Source: Trichobilharzia regenti (Eukaryota > Platyhelminthes > Trematoda > Strigeidida > Schistosomatidae). From it: a DNA stretch of 64,000 nt. Under the pieces are notes generated by a model that was not told where the DNA came from, searched no databases, and saw only the letters and a list, made by a program, of their open reading frames with translations. The translations under genes and the position numbers were made by a program. Of the stretch, positions 53,501-63,602 are shown piece after piece (within the stretch, counting starts at the first letter, position 1; every line of letters starts with the position of its first letter). Location of the stretch: positions 65,348,887 through 65,412,886 of the forward strand of contig OX235262.1 of assembly GCA_944472135.2 (NCBI GenBank), given 5' to 3'.

Positions 53501-53772
53501 GCAAAGAGTTACTCTTTTCGGCGATATCATTCTCAAGCTGTACAAATCGCAAATTTATAGTAATTTGTCTTGGCAACAAAAGGAATATTTCCAAAGATGT
53601 GTTAATGCAATTGTTAGTTTTTGACAAACAGATTACGTAATTTTGAAGGCGTTAATCGGTTAGACAAATTACTATAAATTTGCGATTTGTACAGCTTGAG
53701 AATGATATCGCCGAAAAGAGTAACTCTTTGCTGAACACTTTTTCTTTTCTATGACTGAATGGGAATTTTCAA
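50560..53772 (-). mobile_element. Full-length Penelope-like element with identical terminal repeats
   Basis: Two 187-bp direct repeats (50560-50746 and 53478-53664) are identical by eye and bracket the 809-aa ORF. Upstream of the ORF the repeat is followed by an inverted copy (53662-53772) of its own 5' region including the start codon, so the 5' end folds back. The duplication AAAATTAATGTCAT (50550-50563, 53773-53786) marks insertion into the CR1-like RT. Terminal-repeat identity and an open ORF indicate a recent copy. Confidence 0.93.
51044..53473 (-). CDS. PLE polyprotein: reverse transcriptase plus GIY-YIG endonuclease (809 aa)
   Basis: Catalyses target cleavage and reverse transcription for the element. 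N-terminal 230 residues are Leu/Glu/Arg-rich without a named domain. RT: DKGGGIVVMNR (about 250), PRLYGLPKVHK (about 330), motif A FSLDVVSLFTNVP (about 400), motif B GIAMGSPLGPLLAD (about 465), motif C YKRYVDDTFIIAN (about 495), FLDVQL. Nuclease near 690-780: CIYQFTCSCGARYVGRTQRL with a cysteine pair ahead of the YVG strand, Arg and Glu in SKRISEH, and the C-terminal helix LLQTAEAMAIHIL. All catalytic positions look intact and no stop interrupts. ATG at 53473 is preceded by the terminal repeat. Confidence 0.95.
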   Translation of the reverse strand: MGIFKLLKRCKDPVTVKELDRFLRYSVKLAVAKAEIQFLRECLDRHEYPKMYWKSLRRNHIHPNTRTLRRHTLNNIDSIQSRIPELERNVDLRAHAVHDLDQELRQSFEEYVEEVAQKQCENAKSNLIKSLKPTSDPERPFPSNPEKYVFNLSNIELSELQLEALSLGPKFCTKPSKIQKLQSQVQFENLINQTHDLSPTSEENLQQFRSVVLDSCHKFMNTKPNGKSILTKKHYKELKELINNKEIILLRPDKGGGIVVMNREDYVSKMLTILSDESKFIKPAKEKNMTEQTEQKLTNLLRKLKTESFIDLETFESLKPSGSNIPRLYGLPKVHKKNVPLRPILDMTNSPYHSTAQWLVNILEPVRKQISRHSLRDSFDFVNSIENVSVSNQTMFSLDVVSLFTNVPLTETICYICEYIDSKEMNIGIPTDYLKELLLRCTLNVQFTFNNEIYRQKDGIAMGSPLGPLLADIFMSKLENTHLKKIIDNFGFYKRYVDDTFIIANNEENLENILDFFNSCHPAIQFTLEKESNATISFLDVQLARREQDGTLKRSIHRKPTWNGQLISFHSWVPIYTKRNLIRSLTHRIHNICSPETIEEELKTLKRILLENGYPERFITKAMKPKTQKPSMLTAPKKLLYLNLQFNGDSSAEILRNRLCRSLKKTFFAAELRLTFSTKPMIRTNVKDKLPLGASSMCIYQFTCSCGARYVGRTQRLLSKRISEHLPSWFYKGERRSPRHSSILEHLIESGHQANPQNNFSVIYTIRGNLAKRVRIKLLQTAEAMAIHILNPELCIQKKFVQSLNLQWS

Positions 53773-53773
53773 A

Positions 53774-53937
53774 AAATTAATGTCATTTGAAGATGGCAAG
53801 TGATGTAGAAAGAAAGAAAAGAGAAGAGGGGAGAGTACAGTGCCTTGGGGGACGCCAGATTCTCTGATATTTGAGTAGGTAATAAATAATGCGAAACACA
53901 ATTCTTGGTTCAAGAGATTTATCTTTACATACAACAT
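53774..53937 (-). pseudogene. CR1-like RT segment upstream of the PLE insertion
   Basis: NIRESGVPQGTVLSPLLFSF followed by LHHLPSSNDINF, RT motif B and the approach to motif C. Sequence further upstream does not resemble CR1, so the element is truncated here. Confidence 0.8.
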
Positions 53938-53939
53938 TC

Positions 53940-54580
53940 AACCTGCATTTTTCCTAATAATCTGCCAATTACAATTTACACAGTCCAGTATAAAAATCCA
54001 TCATCGTTTTTTTTCGAAATAGAGGTTATCACTGAGATCAAAATAAGTGATCTGCCTGATGATATAAATGACAATGACTTTAACTGATTAGGTTGTTGGG
54101 GCTGAGTTAAACGACGTAAACGACTGATGAGGTGGGCGCCAAAACAAGCGAAATGACCGTCCAGTGTTTAGATCACTTTGATCTGTCTATCGAGCACTAA
54201 TGGTTGTTATGGTTGGTATCCAAGTATTCAAATCAGCCAATCAGTAGTATACAGCATCATGTGATTATGATTCATTTTATTCATTGAATAGTATTCGAGG
54301 ATAGAATAATAAAGAAGTATTCATTTATCCAGCTGACACCTAGAGAATAAAACAAGCGTTACCTAAAATCAACTTTGGCAGGGTGAGAACCCCGGGAGAG
54401 ATAGAACAGCAGAACTAGCTTAAGAGAGGTGATAACATGGTCCTGTTATTTGTTCTGGTTCAAGTTAAAAATACTATATCACTCTGTGTTACATCAAATA
54501 AAGTGTTCCAGCATGGAATTTAAACACTACTGTAATCGAGCTCATAGGTTACTAAGAAGCAACCAACGCTAAGTTTCTAG
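53940..54580. other. Nothing firmly recognised
   Basis: A phrase near 54115-54180 (gtttacgac/gaaatgacc) recalls 21390-21420 in reverse order, suggesting an unnamed repeat. Confidence 0.35.
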
Positions 54581-54587
54581 TCCTTTT

Positions 54588-55160
54588 ACTGCAGCTAACT
54601 GAATCCTATTGGTCAAGTTTGCAATGTGGTCACCAAGCGGGATGACTTGCCGTCGCGATAATCTCTGAAATTATTCTAGATGGTTGAAGAGTGTGGGTAG
54701 GAGAGCTTGAACCTAGTTTTCATGCTTCTTGGTACTCGTCGGAAGAGTTTGTATACAACTGATGTGATCTATGGGCTTTGGACCCGCATCATTCAGCGAT
54801 TTATTGCCATCATACCAATTTGAAGTTCAACGCAATAGTGAGTCACTTAGCTTCGTGACTACGTTGCAAACATTACGCATAAAATGGAGTCAGAATCAAA
54901 ACGAAGGGGTGGAAACGTGTCGTCGATCACATTCTAGCAGTTATTTGGTGCACTGGCCACAGTCCTACAAGTGATCAACCATGATCCCTAATTGATCAGT
55001 GTTAACGTCACTGAGTACGACATTGGGTGATTTGGGTTCAGATCTCGAGGGAAACATCAGTTTCTTTGAGGTTGCAGATGCGCCGTGGTCACAAGTGCTA
55101 ACAATCATAAAATCTGGATCCAGGGCTTCCTGGCAGCTTCCTCTAACCACATGACAGTAG
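54588..55160. repeat. SINE-D pieces
   Basis: tgaatcctattggtcaag, aatgtggtcaccaag (left piece) and tttgaggttgcagatgcgcc, cagggcttcctggcagc (right piece, plus orientation), with unrelated sequence between. Confidence 0.6.
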
Positions 55161-55980
55161 TGATTTGTTAAAGTCCAGTTCTTCTGTAACTCATTTATTA
55201 CTCATCATCTGCCTACTTAATACTCATACAAGTGTTTGTAAGTAGTATGTGTCTAACGAGATCATTCAGGTCAGATAAGCAAAAAAGCGAGAAACAGGGC
55301 ATAATTAAAATTAAATCATAGGTAGCAAAAGAAAAGAAAATTTTATTCATAAAGTTTTTAATTTTAATCAAATGAAAGATAGTTGAACTCTGAGGTCAGG
55401 TTCTAGTATTCACACACTCAAGCTGTTGCCATCTGTTTAACAACAGCTGACCTGATAAGGACAACAACTGAAGGAAAAATAAATTAAATAGAAAATAAAT
55501 AAAACAAAAATTAAACGAATTGTATAATTTATTCATAATAAAACAGATAGTTTCATTTCTAATTCAAGAAAGCTATATTTCCCACATTTACTACTTATAA
55601 CATAATATTTAAGTAGTGTTAGTAGTCAGTCAGTAGGAAATCTGAAGCACTAAAAGTAAACATCATTAAGGGTAAGAAATATTCAAGACAAACAAAGAAG
55701 CGACAGTTTATACTTATTCGTCATCAAAGGCTAACAAATACTATGAGTTTACTTCACAGTGCTGAATAGATTCTCCCAGTCAATCCTGCCAAATGGTCAG
55801 TTAGAGTGAATGTTAGATAGTTAGTGGCAGTTGTCAGGAATCCTGTTGCCTTGGTTTAATTCTTATTCTCACTCAACAGTAACGTCAAAGGAACCGATTT
55901 ATCTTCAAAGATTCGAATACGCTTTTATGCTGCAGTCGGTGTCAATATTACTGAGCCATTTAGGTCGATGCTACCGTTTG
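55160..55980. other. Nothing recognised
   Basis: AT-rich; no call. Confidence 0.5.
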
Positions 55981-55984
55981 AATA

Positions 55985-56080
55985 CATTGAGGTGATTACG
56001 AGAAATAAATTGTGCTCGTAATGTCATCTAATTAATAATACTGTGTCACTGTATGTTATATCAAATGAACTTATATAGAA
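55985..56080 (+). repeat. Solitary PLE terminal arm
   Basis: Matches the right arm of the PLE derivatives: gattacgagaaataaattgt, gctcgtaatgtcatctaatt, then ctgtgtcactgta. No opposite arm or ORF nearby. Confidence 0.7.
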
Positions 56081-56694
56081 TTATATCCCACTAGAGTGAG
56101 CAGATTCTACTCGTTCACTAGAAATTAGTGTATTTGGCAGTCCTTAATGAATGCTCCTTCAGACTGAATCTAGTTATTGATTCTGGAGGTCAGACTAAGA
56201 TTTTAGTCTCCATGGGACTGTAATGAACATATGTCTGCTGGAGGTCAGCACTAGCTGTATTTCCGAACTTCATAAAGTGATATGACTAGTTTTGTCGAAA
56301 GATTTCATCAAAGTTTACTTCACATAATGAAATGCAGTAACAAATACCTTTCCCTGGCGAAAAATCTTTACTCATTATCATCAGTTTATTTAGAGCCTAC
56401 AGTTAACGATCTCCTTTGAGATCAGATAATTAAATGATCTATTGCATAACGAAATCAATATGGTTTTATTCTTTTTTTCATTTCATTAAGTTTATTGATC
56501 AGAAACATAATCTAGTCATGAAATCAAATAAAGAGTCTTCAGTGTATGTCTGCAGGCATTCGATTTGACTTTCTAACATCCACTAATTTGTGACACATAA
56601 TTAGAACTGATGAATCGTTAGATACCATCTCAGTGACTAAATGATCAATGAACCTAGATGTCCTGAATTGGATCATCGATGGGGCCTTTGGTGG

Positions 56695-56745
56695 AATTTG
56701 CTGAAGAGTTCAGGCTAGAACGAAACAATATTTGTTTAAATAAGA
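56695..56745 (+). ncRNA. Diverged hammerhead-like motif
   Basis: CTGAAGA (56701-56707), stem II GTTC/GAAC with loop aggcta, GAAA (56722-56725), stem III ACAA/TTGT, then T; stem I pairs only weakly (AATTTG with TAAATA). Compared with SINE-C, GTCC/GGAC has become GTTC/GAAC, a paired change. Confidence 0.5.
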
Positions 56746-56749
56746 TCAG

Positions 56750-58000
56750 TCTGTGATCAATCTTCAAATGAACAATCATCAAAATGTAATTCAATGAGGA
56801 AAGTTTTCAGCGACTTTGTTTTCAAACTGTACAGTCGTATTTATATAAATATGGTACTAACGAATAATAATATGCTTTGAGACAGAATATTTGTGATTAT
56901 AAACATAGTTAAACCTCAAATGATAAAACAGGTTATGTAATATATAAGGGTAAAAATAACCTACCAAATTCGTTATATATCTGGTTCATTTGTATTGCTG
57001 AAGCTGTAGCCATAGAAATACAGAAACTAGAGCTCTTGATACAGAAGAATTTTGCTCAACCGCTCTTTCTCTCACAGTGTGGATCCGTCTGCGTTTAATT
57101 ATCATAGTCCCACATTTCTCCCCTGACTTTATTTACTTCTCTTGCTATTTAATTAATCTACATATCAATCCCTTATTGTATCTATTTCTAGTATGGTTAT
57201 TTTCACTGTTAAGAATTTCTGGTATTATCTCACCCATTTATTTAATTTAACAAACTTTTGCCGGTGTTGTCTGATCGAAATTCCCAATATATTCTCCAGT
57301 AGTTTATTTGCCTACTAATTTAATTAATTCTAAACACCTTTTTAAGGTTTACACACTCCACAAACTACTTTATATACACTGCATAAACTAATATGTCGCT
57401 TGGTGTTTAAACGAGATTATCATCTCTCAGATAATTCATCGTAATTTACCTTATTATTTCTTTTAAAATCATCTATATATAAGATTGTACAGCTTTATAA
57501 TAAATTCGTTGAAAAGGCTGCCTTTATTTGAATGGCTTGTTTTTCGTTTTCAGCATGTTATGTATACATTGGGAATTTCCCATGAATTAAAATAGTCTGT
57601 TCTTCGTGTTTACAAAATGAAGAAAGTCGACAGAAATATTGAGACGGATACATATAGTCCTGTGAATAATGGAGTCGACTGCCTATTATTGGCACCATTT
57701 AGTAATTAAAAGGCATTTTCACTCAGTTTATACTTTTCGTGAAGTCATAAGATCTTGATTAAATAGTATCCTCTTACTGTTTCCCACTAATTTACGGTTT
57801 GAATAACTTAAAGTATCTAGTTGTAGACTATATATTTTGAAGCTCATTAGTTCAGTCTCCAATCTGTAAAAGAATATTAGACACTTCATGATTGAAACAT
57901 ATAATTCTAGGTTGATCTACGTTTCTCTGGAAAATCTAATCTTAATAATCGTGTTATACCATTTAGTCTATTAACCATTATCAATTTTTAGTTTAGAGGA
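56750..58000. other. Nothing recognised
   Basis: AT-rich intergenic sequence. Confidence 0.5.
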
Positions 58001-58004
58001 TTTG

Positions 58005-58200
58005 ATTGGTTACAAGATTGATCACGATTTGACATTCAACACTCTTAGGTCTTTCAATTGTCCCCCAACAGACGTCAACTCGTGATCGAACCTATAACCA
58101 GTCAAATCCCTACAGGTTCACAAATGATAATTAATCTGGTGCTTACTAGTGACTGGCTGTATATAGGGAGTTACCTGTAGTCCTAGTGAGAAGTAGTCAT
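58005..58200 (-). repeat. SINE-C relic
   Basis: tttgattggttacaagattg, tcaaatccctacaggttcac and ggagttacctg match SINE-C tail and pre-head blocks. Adjoins the broken 3' end of the RTE element. Confidence 0.5.
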
Positions 58201-58527
58201 CAGGGGGGTCCAACATGAATGAGGTCCACCATGTTGAATACGGTTGATGAATATTTGGAGTACGCCATAGTACTCGAGTAATTTCCAAATTACTTCACGA
58301 TCAACGCTGTCGAAGGCCTTCTCAAAGTCTATAAAGTTGAGGTAGAGGTTTGATTGCCATTCCATGCTTTGTTCTGTGATGATGATGCGTAGAGTTGCAA
58401 TTTGGTCAGTACATGATTTGCCTTTCCTGAATCCAGCTTGTTCTGGTCGGAGTTCTGTATCCAGTGCGTCCTTTAATCTCTCCAGGATGATGCGACTCAG
58501 GATTTTACTTGGCGTCGACAGGAGCAT
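58183..58527 (-). pseudogene. RTE RT continuation after the frameshift
   Basis: STPSKILSRIILERLKDALD, QAGFRKGKSC and FEKAFDSVDREVIWKLLEYY continue the RT; the last 25 residues are foreign. Confidence 0.85.
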
Positions 58528-60400
58528 GATTCCTCGCCAGTTCTTGCAGAGGCAGGCGTAAGTCGCCCTTCTTTGGTAGTTTCACGAGGTAACCTTTCCT
58601 CCAGTCAGTAGGCACCTTTCCCTCCTTCCAGACCTTTTGCAATAATGGAGTCAGCATGTCTGCTGTAGTCTCTGGGTCTGCTTTCAGTGCTTCAGGGGGT
58701 ATTCCATCTGGTCCGGCTGCTTTTCCAGCTTTCAGAAGCTTGATTGCATTCAAGACTTCAGCTCTCGTTGGAGGATTGGTGTCAACTTGCAGTTGTGTGC
58801 GCGCTGTTGTTGGTATTTCTGGACGGGTTGCAGGTGATGGTCGGTTCAAGAGTCCTTTGAAGTGATCCGCCCATTGTTTAATCTGTTTTTCTTCCTTGGT
58901 AATTGGGTTCCCTTGGCTGTCTTTTATAGGTTTCGCTTGTGTTGGTCTCTTCCCGGATAGAGATTTGGTTATCTGATATAGTGTCCTCAGGTCCCTTTTG
59001 CCTGCTGCCTTTTCAGCTTCAGTAGCGAGGTTGTCGTAGTGTCGTCTTTTGTCCTTCCTAGCACTCTTCTTCACTTCTTTGTCCAGTGCTGTGTAAGTTG
59101 AGCTCAGCGTCTCTTTCTCCTGTCCGTCCTTGCATTGAATCATTTTCTCTTTCACCATTCTCCTCTCTTCTATTAATTTCCAAGTGTCCGTTGAGAGCCA
59201 TTCCTTGTCTTGTCTCTTCTTTCTTCCTAGAACCGTTGAACACGTTTCGTTGAGAATCGCCTTCAGAGACTTCCAATGTTCTTCCACGCATGATTCTTCA
59301 GTGATGTCGCGTAGTGTTTCCTGCTTTGCTCTGACAGTTGCAGTGAAAGTGTCTTTTGTGGTTGTGTCCTTCAGTAATTGAGTGTTGAACTTGCATTGTG
59401 GCCTATCCCCAGCTATCCTCGAGGCTTTTAGTTTCACCTTGAAAGTCCCTTGTACTAGATAGTGGTCTGAACCCACATCTGCTCCTCTCCTTGACCTTGT
59501 GTCCAGTAGGCTCCATCTCCACTTTCTTGAGATTGAAATGAAGTCTATCTTGTTTTTGGTGTTTCCATCTGGTGAAATCCATGTCGTCTTGTGTATATCC
59601 TTGTGTTTGAACACACTGCCACCAATCACCAAATCATTGAAGGCGCAGAAGTCTGAGAAGAGTTCGCCATTGTCGTTCATTTCGCCGAGGGCCTCACGAC
59701 CCATGGTGAGTTCTCTTCCTGTGTTGTCTCCTCCCAGCTTCGCATTCATATCACCCATCAGGATTTTGATATCGCCATTTGGGACGCTATCTATTACTGT
59801 TTGTAGTTGTCTGTAGAACGCCTCCTTCTTCTCTTGTTCTGAAACGTTTGTAGGCGCATAGCATTGAATGATTGTAACCTTCCTTCCTTTTGAGTTGAAC
59901 CTGGCTGTCATTATCCTGGAGGAGATTGGTTCCCACTGCATGAGAGCTTTGGCTGTTGTTGGTGACATCATGATGGCCACTCCCTCGGTGTGCTCGTAAT
60001 TGTCCTCTTGGTGGCCGGAATGGATTATTGTCTCCCCAGTTAGTAGTTGGCACCAACCACATCCGTTCCATCTACTCTCGCAGATTCCCAGCACTTCTAT
60101 TCTATATCTCCTCATTTCGGCGGCTATCTGGGAAGCCTTTCCAGTTTCGTGCATTGTACGAACATTCCAGGTACCCATCCTTACTTTTGCTTTCATCGAA
60201 AGAAGGCACATCGGCTGACTGGCTTCCCGAAGGCTTTCACCAGCCTGCGTCATTTCACTTCCCCGATTCCAGCTAAAGATAAGGTTACTGTTTATATTTT
60301 TAGAATTTTTAATATATCTGTGCACTGAAGTTTCTGTAGCGGTTTGGTTAAGTTTTGGGGTGGAGTTGCTAGCACCACGCCCCAACCCTCCCTCTTTATC
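58240..60400 (-). mobile_element. RTE (SR2-like) retrotransposon: endonuclease intact, RT truncated
   Basis: Minus strand. The endonuclease and N-terminal RT are open (58505-60385); after one frameshift near 58545 the RT continues (58270-58527) through AGFRKGKSCTDQI and motif A FIDFEKAFDSVD, then stops at LLEYYG. Motifs B and C and the usual 3' tail are missing, so this copy could not complete retrotransposition. Confidence 0.92.
58505..60385 (-). CDS. RTE APE-type endonuclease and start of reverse transcriptase (626 aa)
   Basis: The endonuclease nicks target DNA to prime reverse transcription. Motifs in order: MGTWNVRTM (Asn), LGICESRWNG (catalytic Glu), [18 protein letters not shown] (Asp/Asn), KNKIDFISI, and GADVGSDHYLVQG (terminal Asp/His). 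All are intact. A Lys/Glu-rich linker follows, then LLKAGKAAGPDGIPPEALK and KGYLVKLPKKGDL, the first RT motifs, before a frameshift diverts the last 15 residues. The true start is probably MKAKVRMGTWN, about 60 codons in; the upstream codons read through a 5' region that resembles SINE bodies. Confidence 0.9.
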   Translation of the reverse strand: MGRGASNSTPKLNQTATETSVHRYIKNSKNINSNLIFSWNRGSEMTQAGESLREASQPMCLLSMKAKVRMGTWNVRTMHETGKASQIAAEMRRYRIEVLGICESRWNGCGWCQLLTGETIIHSGHQEDNYEHTEGVAIMMSPTTAKALMQWEPISSRIMTARFNSKGRKVTIIQCYAPTNVSEQEKKEAFYRQLQTVIDSVPNGDIKILMGDMNAKLGGDNTGRELTMGREALGEMNDNGELFSDFCAFNDLVIGGSVFKHKDIHKTTWISPDGNTKNKIDFISISRKWRWSLLDTRSRRGADVGSDHYLVQGTFKVKLKASRIAGDRPQCKFNTQLLKDTTTKDTFTATVRAKQETLRDITEESCVEEHWKSLKAILNETCSTVLGRKKRQDKEWLSTDTWKLIEERRMVKEKMIQCKDGQEKETLSSTYTALDKEVKKSARKDKRRHYDNLATEAEKAAGKRDLRTLYQITKSLSGKRPTQAKPIKDSQGNPITKEEKQIKQWADHFKGLLNRPSPATRPEIPTTARTQLQVDTNPPTRAEVLNAIKLLKAGKAAGPDGIPPEALKADPETTADMLTPLLQKVWKEGKVPTDWRKGYLVKLPKKGDLRLPLQELARNHAPVDAK

Positions 60401-60484
60401 CGGGCTTGGGACCGGCTAGAAAACTAGCGAGCTGGTAGTCTAGGCGAGGTTAAAACCTATTGCGACCGCCGGGCTGGAAAAATA

Positions 60485-61265
60485 CAAAAATATTATACTG
60501 AAATCTTAATTTGAAAGTTTCTGCACTTCATGCTTTATTTTTCTTTCAAGAATCTTCATGTGGCAACTTGATTCACTGCTATATTATTCAAGATCATTAC
60601 AGAATACATTACCCATATATGCTACTTATAAATTTTCAACAGTAGTTCAGGCTACACTACTACTAATAATAATAATAATCATGTAGTTCTTCTTGTTGTT
60701 TATATCTTTATAATTACGCTTATTTACTGACGAAATAGAAGCACTTTAAAAAAATCAATATTAATCACTGATAAAGTGCATTTATTATTGATAAAAAATT
60801 GAATTGATTCATAGGACAACATACATATAAACTATTATTAATTGTCTATAGACAGAGTGGGTTGGTGCAATCTGTCTCTGAGTGTATGTACACATGTATA
60901 AGTGTAAACCGGTTAAGTAAGAGACAAATGAACTTGACTTACTGACATTTTACATGCAAGTTTAAACATGAAAAGCTGTTTAAGTACTTCTCGGAATTGA
61001 GGAAAGTGTGACAATGTTGGCTATCGACGGTCTAATCAATTGTTTTATGTACAACTAAAAAAAGAATAAAACTGTTAAAGTATTATTTCAGTGGCTACTA
61101 TTGCAATTTTTCTTAATGTATAATTCAAAGACTACTGAAGTAAGCGAAGGTTCACAAGGATTGACAGGAAATTACCGATGCTGGAGTGACATCGGTAAGA
61201 TGTACCCTGAATCCAAAAGCAGGATGGATGTCAGTTCACTACTTGTGTTAAAATGGTTGACAGAT
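60485..61265. other. Nothing recognised
   Basis: AT-rich sequence with a short (AAT)n at about 60662-60678. Confidence 0.5.
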
Positions 61266-61274
61266 AGCTTTTTG

Positions 61275-62452
61275 TCACTTCTATATTTCAACTTCATCGA
61301 CTTTGAAAAGGCCTTCGACAGCGTCGATCAAGAGGTCATTTAACAGCTACTTCGCTACTACGGAGTGCCATCGACAATTTTACATCTCATCAGTTATACA
61401 GTTATACGACAATGCTGCATGCCAAGTAATCCACAACGGGAAACTTACAGAACCCTTCGAAGTGAGGACGGGAGTGAGGTAAGGTTGTCTACTATCGCCG
61501 ATGATCTTCCTGATTGCAGTATATTGGATAATGCGACAGACAACGGGCAATGAGGAAACAGGCATAAAATGGACTCACACAAAAACTTGGAGGATCCGGA
61601 CTTCACCGAAGACATATGCCTAATTTCCCACAAACTGGAAGATATGTAAGTGAAAAGCAACAAGTTGGCAGAACAAGCATCAAAGATAGGAATCCAAGTG
61701 AACATAGATAAAACGGAGGTGATGAAGACTCCTGACCAATACCAACAGCAACAGCAACAACAGACAACAATCATCATAAATGGGAGAAATCTGAAAGAAG
61801 CAACCTCCTTCACCTACCTACCTAGGAAGCATCGTTTCAACTACAGGCGGACGGAACTGACGAGGATATCAAAGTAAGGATCAGGAAAGCAAGACAAGCT
61901 TTCATTGCTCCTAAGTCTGTGTGGAGTTTAACAGCACTCAGCATGAAAAATACAATTCGGATTTTCAACTCCAATGTAAAGTCGGTGCTACTATACGGAT
62001 CAGAGACATGGAGCCGTGTCACGAAGGACATTTGGAACAAACTGAAGAATTTCGTTAGCAGCTGTCTTTGTTCAGTGCTGAAGATCAGATGGCCGACCAG
62101 AAAAGATCAGCGACAGAGATCTCTGGAAGTGAACGAACCAACCCAGCAGGAACCGATTGTGCAACAAATATTCAGGAAGAAATTGAGGTGGATTGGCCAT
62201 ACTCTGAGCAAAGAAACCATCAAGTTACATCACTAGACAAGCCATCGCTCGAGTGGAACCTGAAAGGGAAACGGCGAGTTGGTCGTCAGTGCAAGGGTGA
62301 CTTGGAGGAGGTCATGTGAAGAGGAGATGAAAGCATGTGGGCAGACTTAGAACGGAGTGAAAAAGTTGACAGAGAACCGAACGCAATGAGACGTGAAAGT
62401 GAAGCCCTATGTTCCTCTAGGAATTAAAGGATATAATAATATAATAATAATA
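61275..62452 (+). mobile_element. RTE (SR2-like) 3' half, frameshifted
   Basis: NFIDFEKAFDSVDQEVI, then broken motif B (TGVR with a stop, then GCLLSP in another frame), DPDFTEDICLISH at the catalytic site (decayed), [26 protein letters not shown] and [18 protein letters not shown]. Ends agccctatgttcctctagg and ataataataata. The most complete RT half in the window but dead. Confidence 0.9.
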
Positions 62453-62459
62453 GCAATGA

Positions 62460-63595
62460 CTAGCTCCTTGTAAGGACTAGTTCATCTATGGTTGAAGGCC
62501 GACTTAGAAATGGTTTTCTCGGTCTATAAGGATTTCACAACGCCAAGTCTATCTCTAGTAGGACGAAAGCGAAATAAAATGCCATTGTATTTAGTTCAGT
62601 GGTCTATATTACAAGTATCATTGTTATTTGTTCATTTCTCACCCTCCTATAGAAAAAACGTACCGGCATCTCATCGAAAATCCACTAACTTCTCTAGAGT
62701 CATTTTCGAATGTCTCCACAACTCTTAACAAGGTCTCTACTACCTCATCACATTATCTCCTCCATGTCACCAATGGATGGCCAACCTATCTCTTTCCATT
62801 CAGATTCTACTAATTGGTCTGGAATATGATGTCATTCAAAAGTCTTCTCAGTATATGTCTAATCCATTTTCACTTCCTTGGCGAGTCATCCGATCTGCAT
62901 TGTCAAGACAGCAAAGGTAGGTTTTGTCGAAAATCTGTAGCTTGACGACTATAGCGCCAAATCGGCAAATCGTATTCAGTTAGTGACTAGACATTAGTGC
63001 TGAAGTGTCGGACTCTGTTCCATTAATCAGCTGTACACCACATTTAAACTGGTACCAATTACCTTGAAGTAACAGATTAAACAACCAGTTTATTGGTCAA
63101 CAATGATATTCAGAAACTAAAAATGCTAATAACAAGGGGGAGACTTCGTCAGCTACATGAACCAATTTAAAAAACCGCTGGAAACTAAGGGGAAATAAAG
63201 AAGCGCCTCCATAATTTTATGGTACCAACCTCATAACAATCATGTTGAAGGAGGAACAGGTCACCATTCCACCATTGGTTCGTTTATACTTTCATGATCC
63301 TGGAAAATCAATAACTTTGTAATAAAGAACATTGATCTACTACCTTTGCCTATTCCCTGAAATATTTCTAGGATTTATCATACAAGTTTGTATGTGTGTA
63401 GACCAAGCAGAGCGGAAACTGAGGAGGGAAAATAAATTTTAAAGTCCTGTGGAAATAAATCTACGCATAGTGAGGAAATGTTCATAGCAAAATTCATACA
63501 TATTTTGACTTACTTATAGGGCCTGGCGTGTAATCCACTACATCTGAGTAAGGCGGCTTAATGACAATAACTAGCGTTACATCCAAAGGAATTAG
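62460..63595. repeat. Unidentified sequence with a possible diverged repeat
   Basis: The block 62600-62970 shares short phrases with 7560-8000 (gtaggttttg). No coding evidence. Confidence 0.3.
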
Positions 63596-63602
63596 GGTCA
63601 AC

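Larger units (their letters stand above)
49410..53937 (-). mobile_element. CR1-like (SR1-like) retrotransposon, 5'-truncated, split by a PLE
   Basis: Minus-strand non-LTR element. The 3' end at the left has an (ATT)n tail near 49410-49430. Right of the PLE the RT motif-B segment reads SGVPQGTVLSPLLF and ends SSNDINF; left of it the frame resumes VKYADDMTVSLPV, the catalytic motif. Only one in-frame stop is seen in the left part (about 50428, TGA before NPSKCQ). Confidence 0.87.

Noticed and set aside
58656..60328. Plus-strand open frames over the RTE element
   Set aside because: Shadows of the minus-strand endonuclease/RT frame; no motifs of their own.
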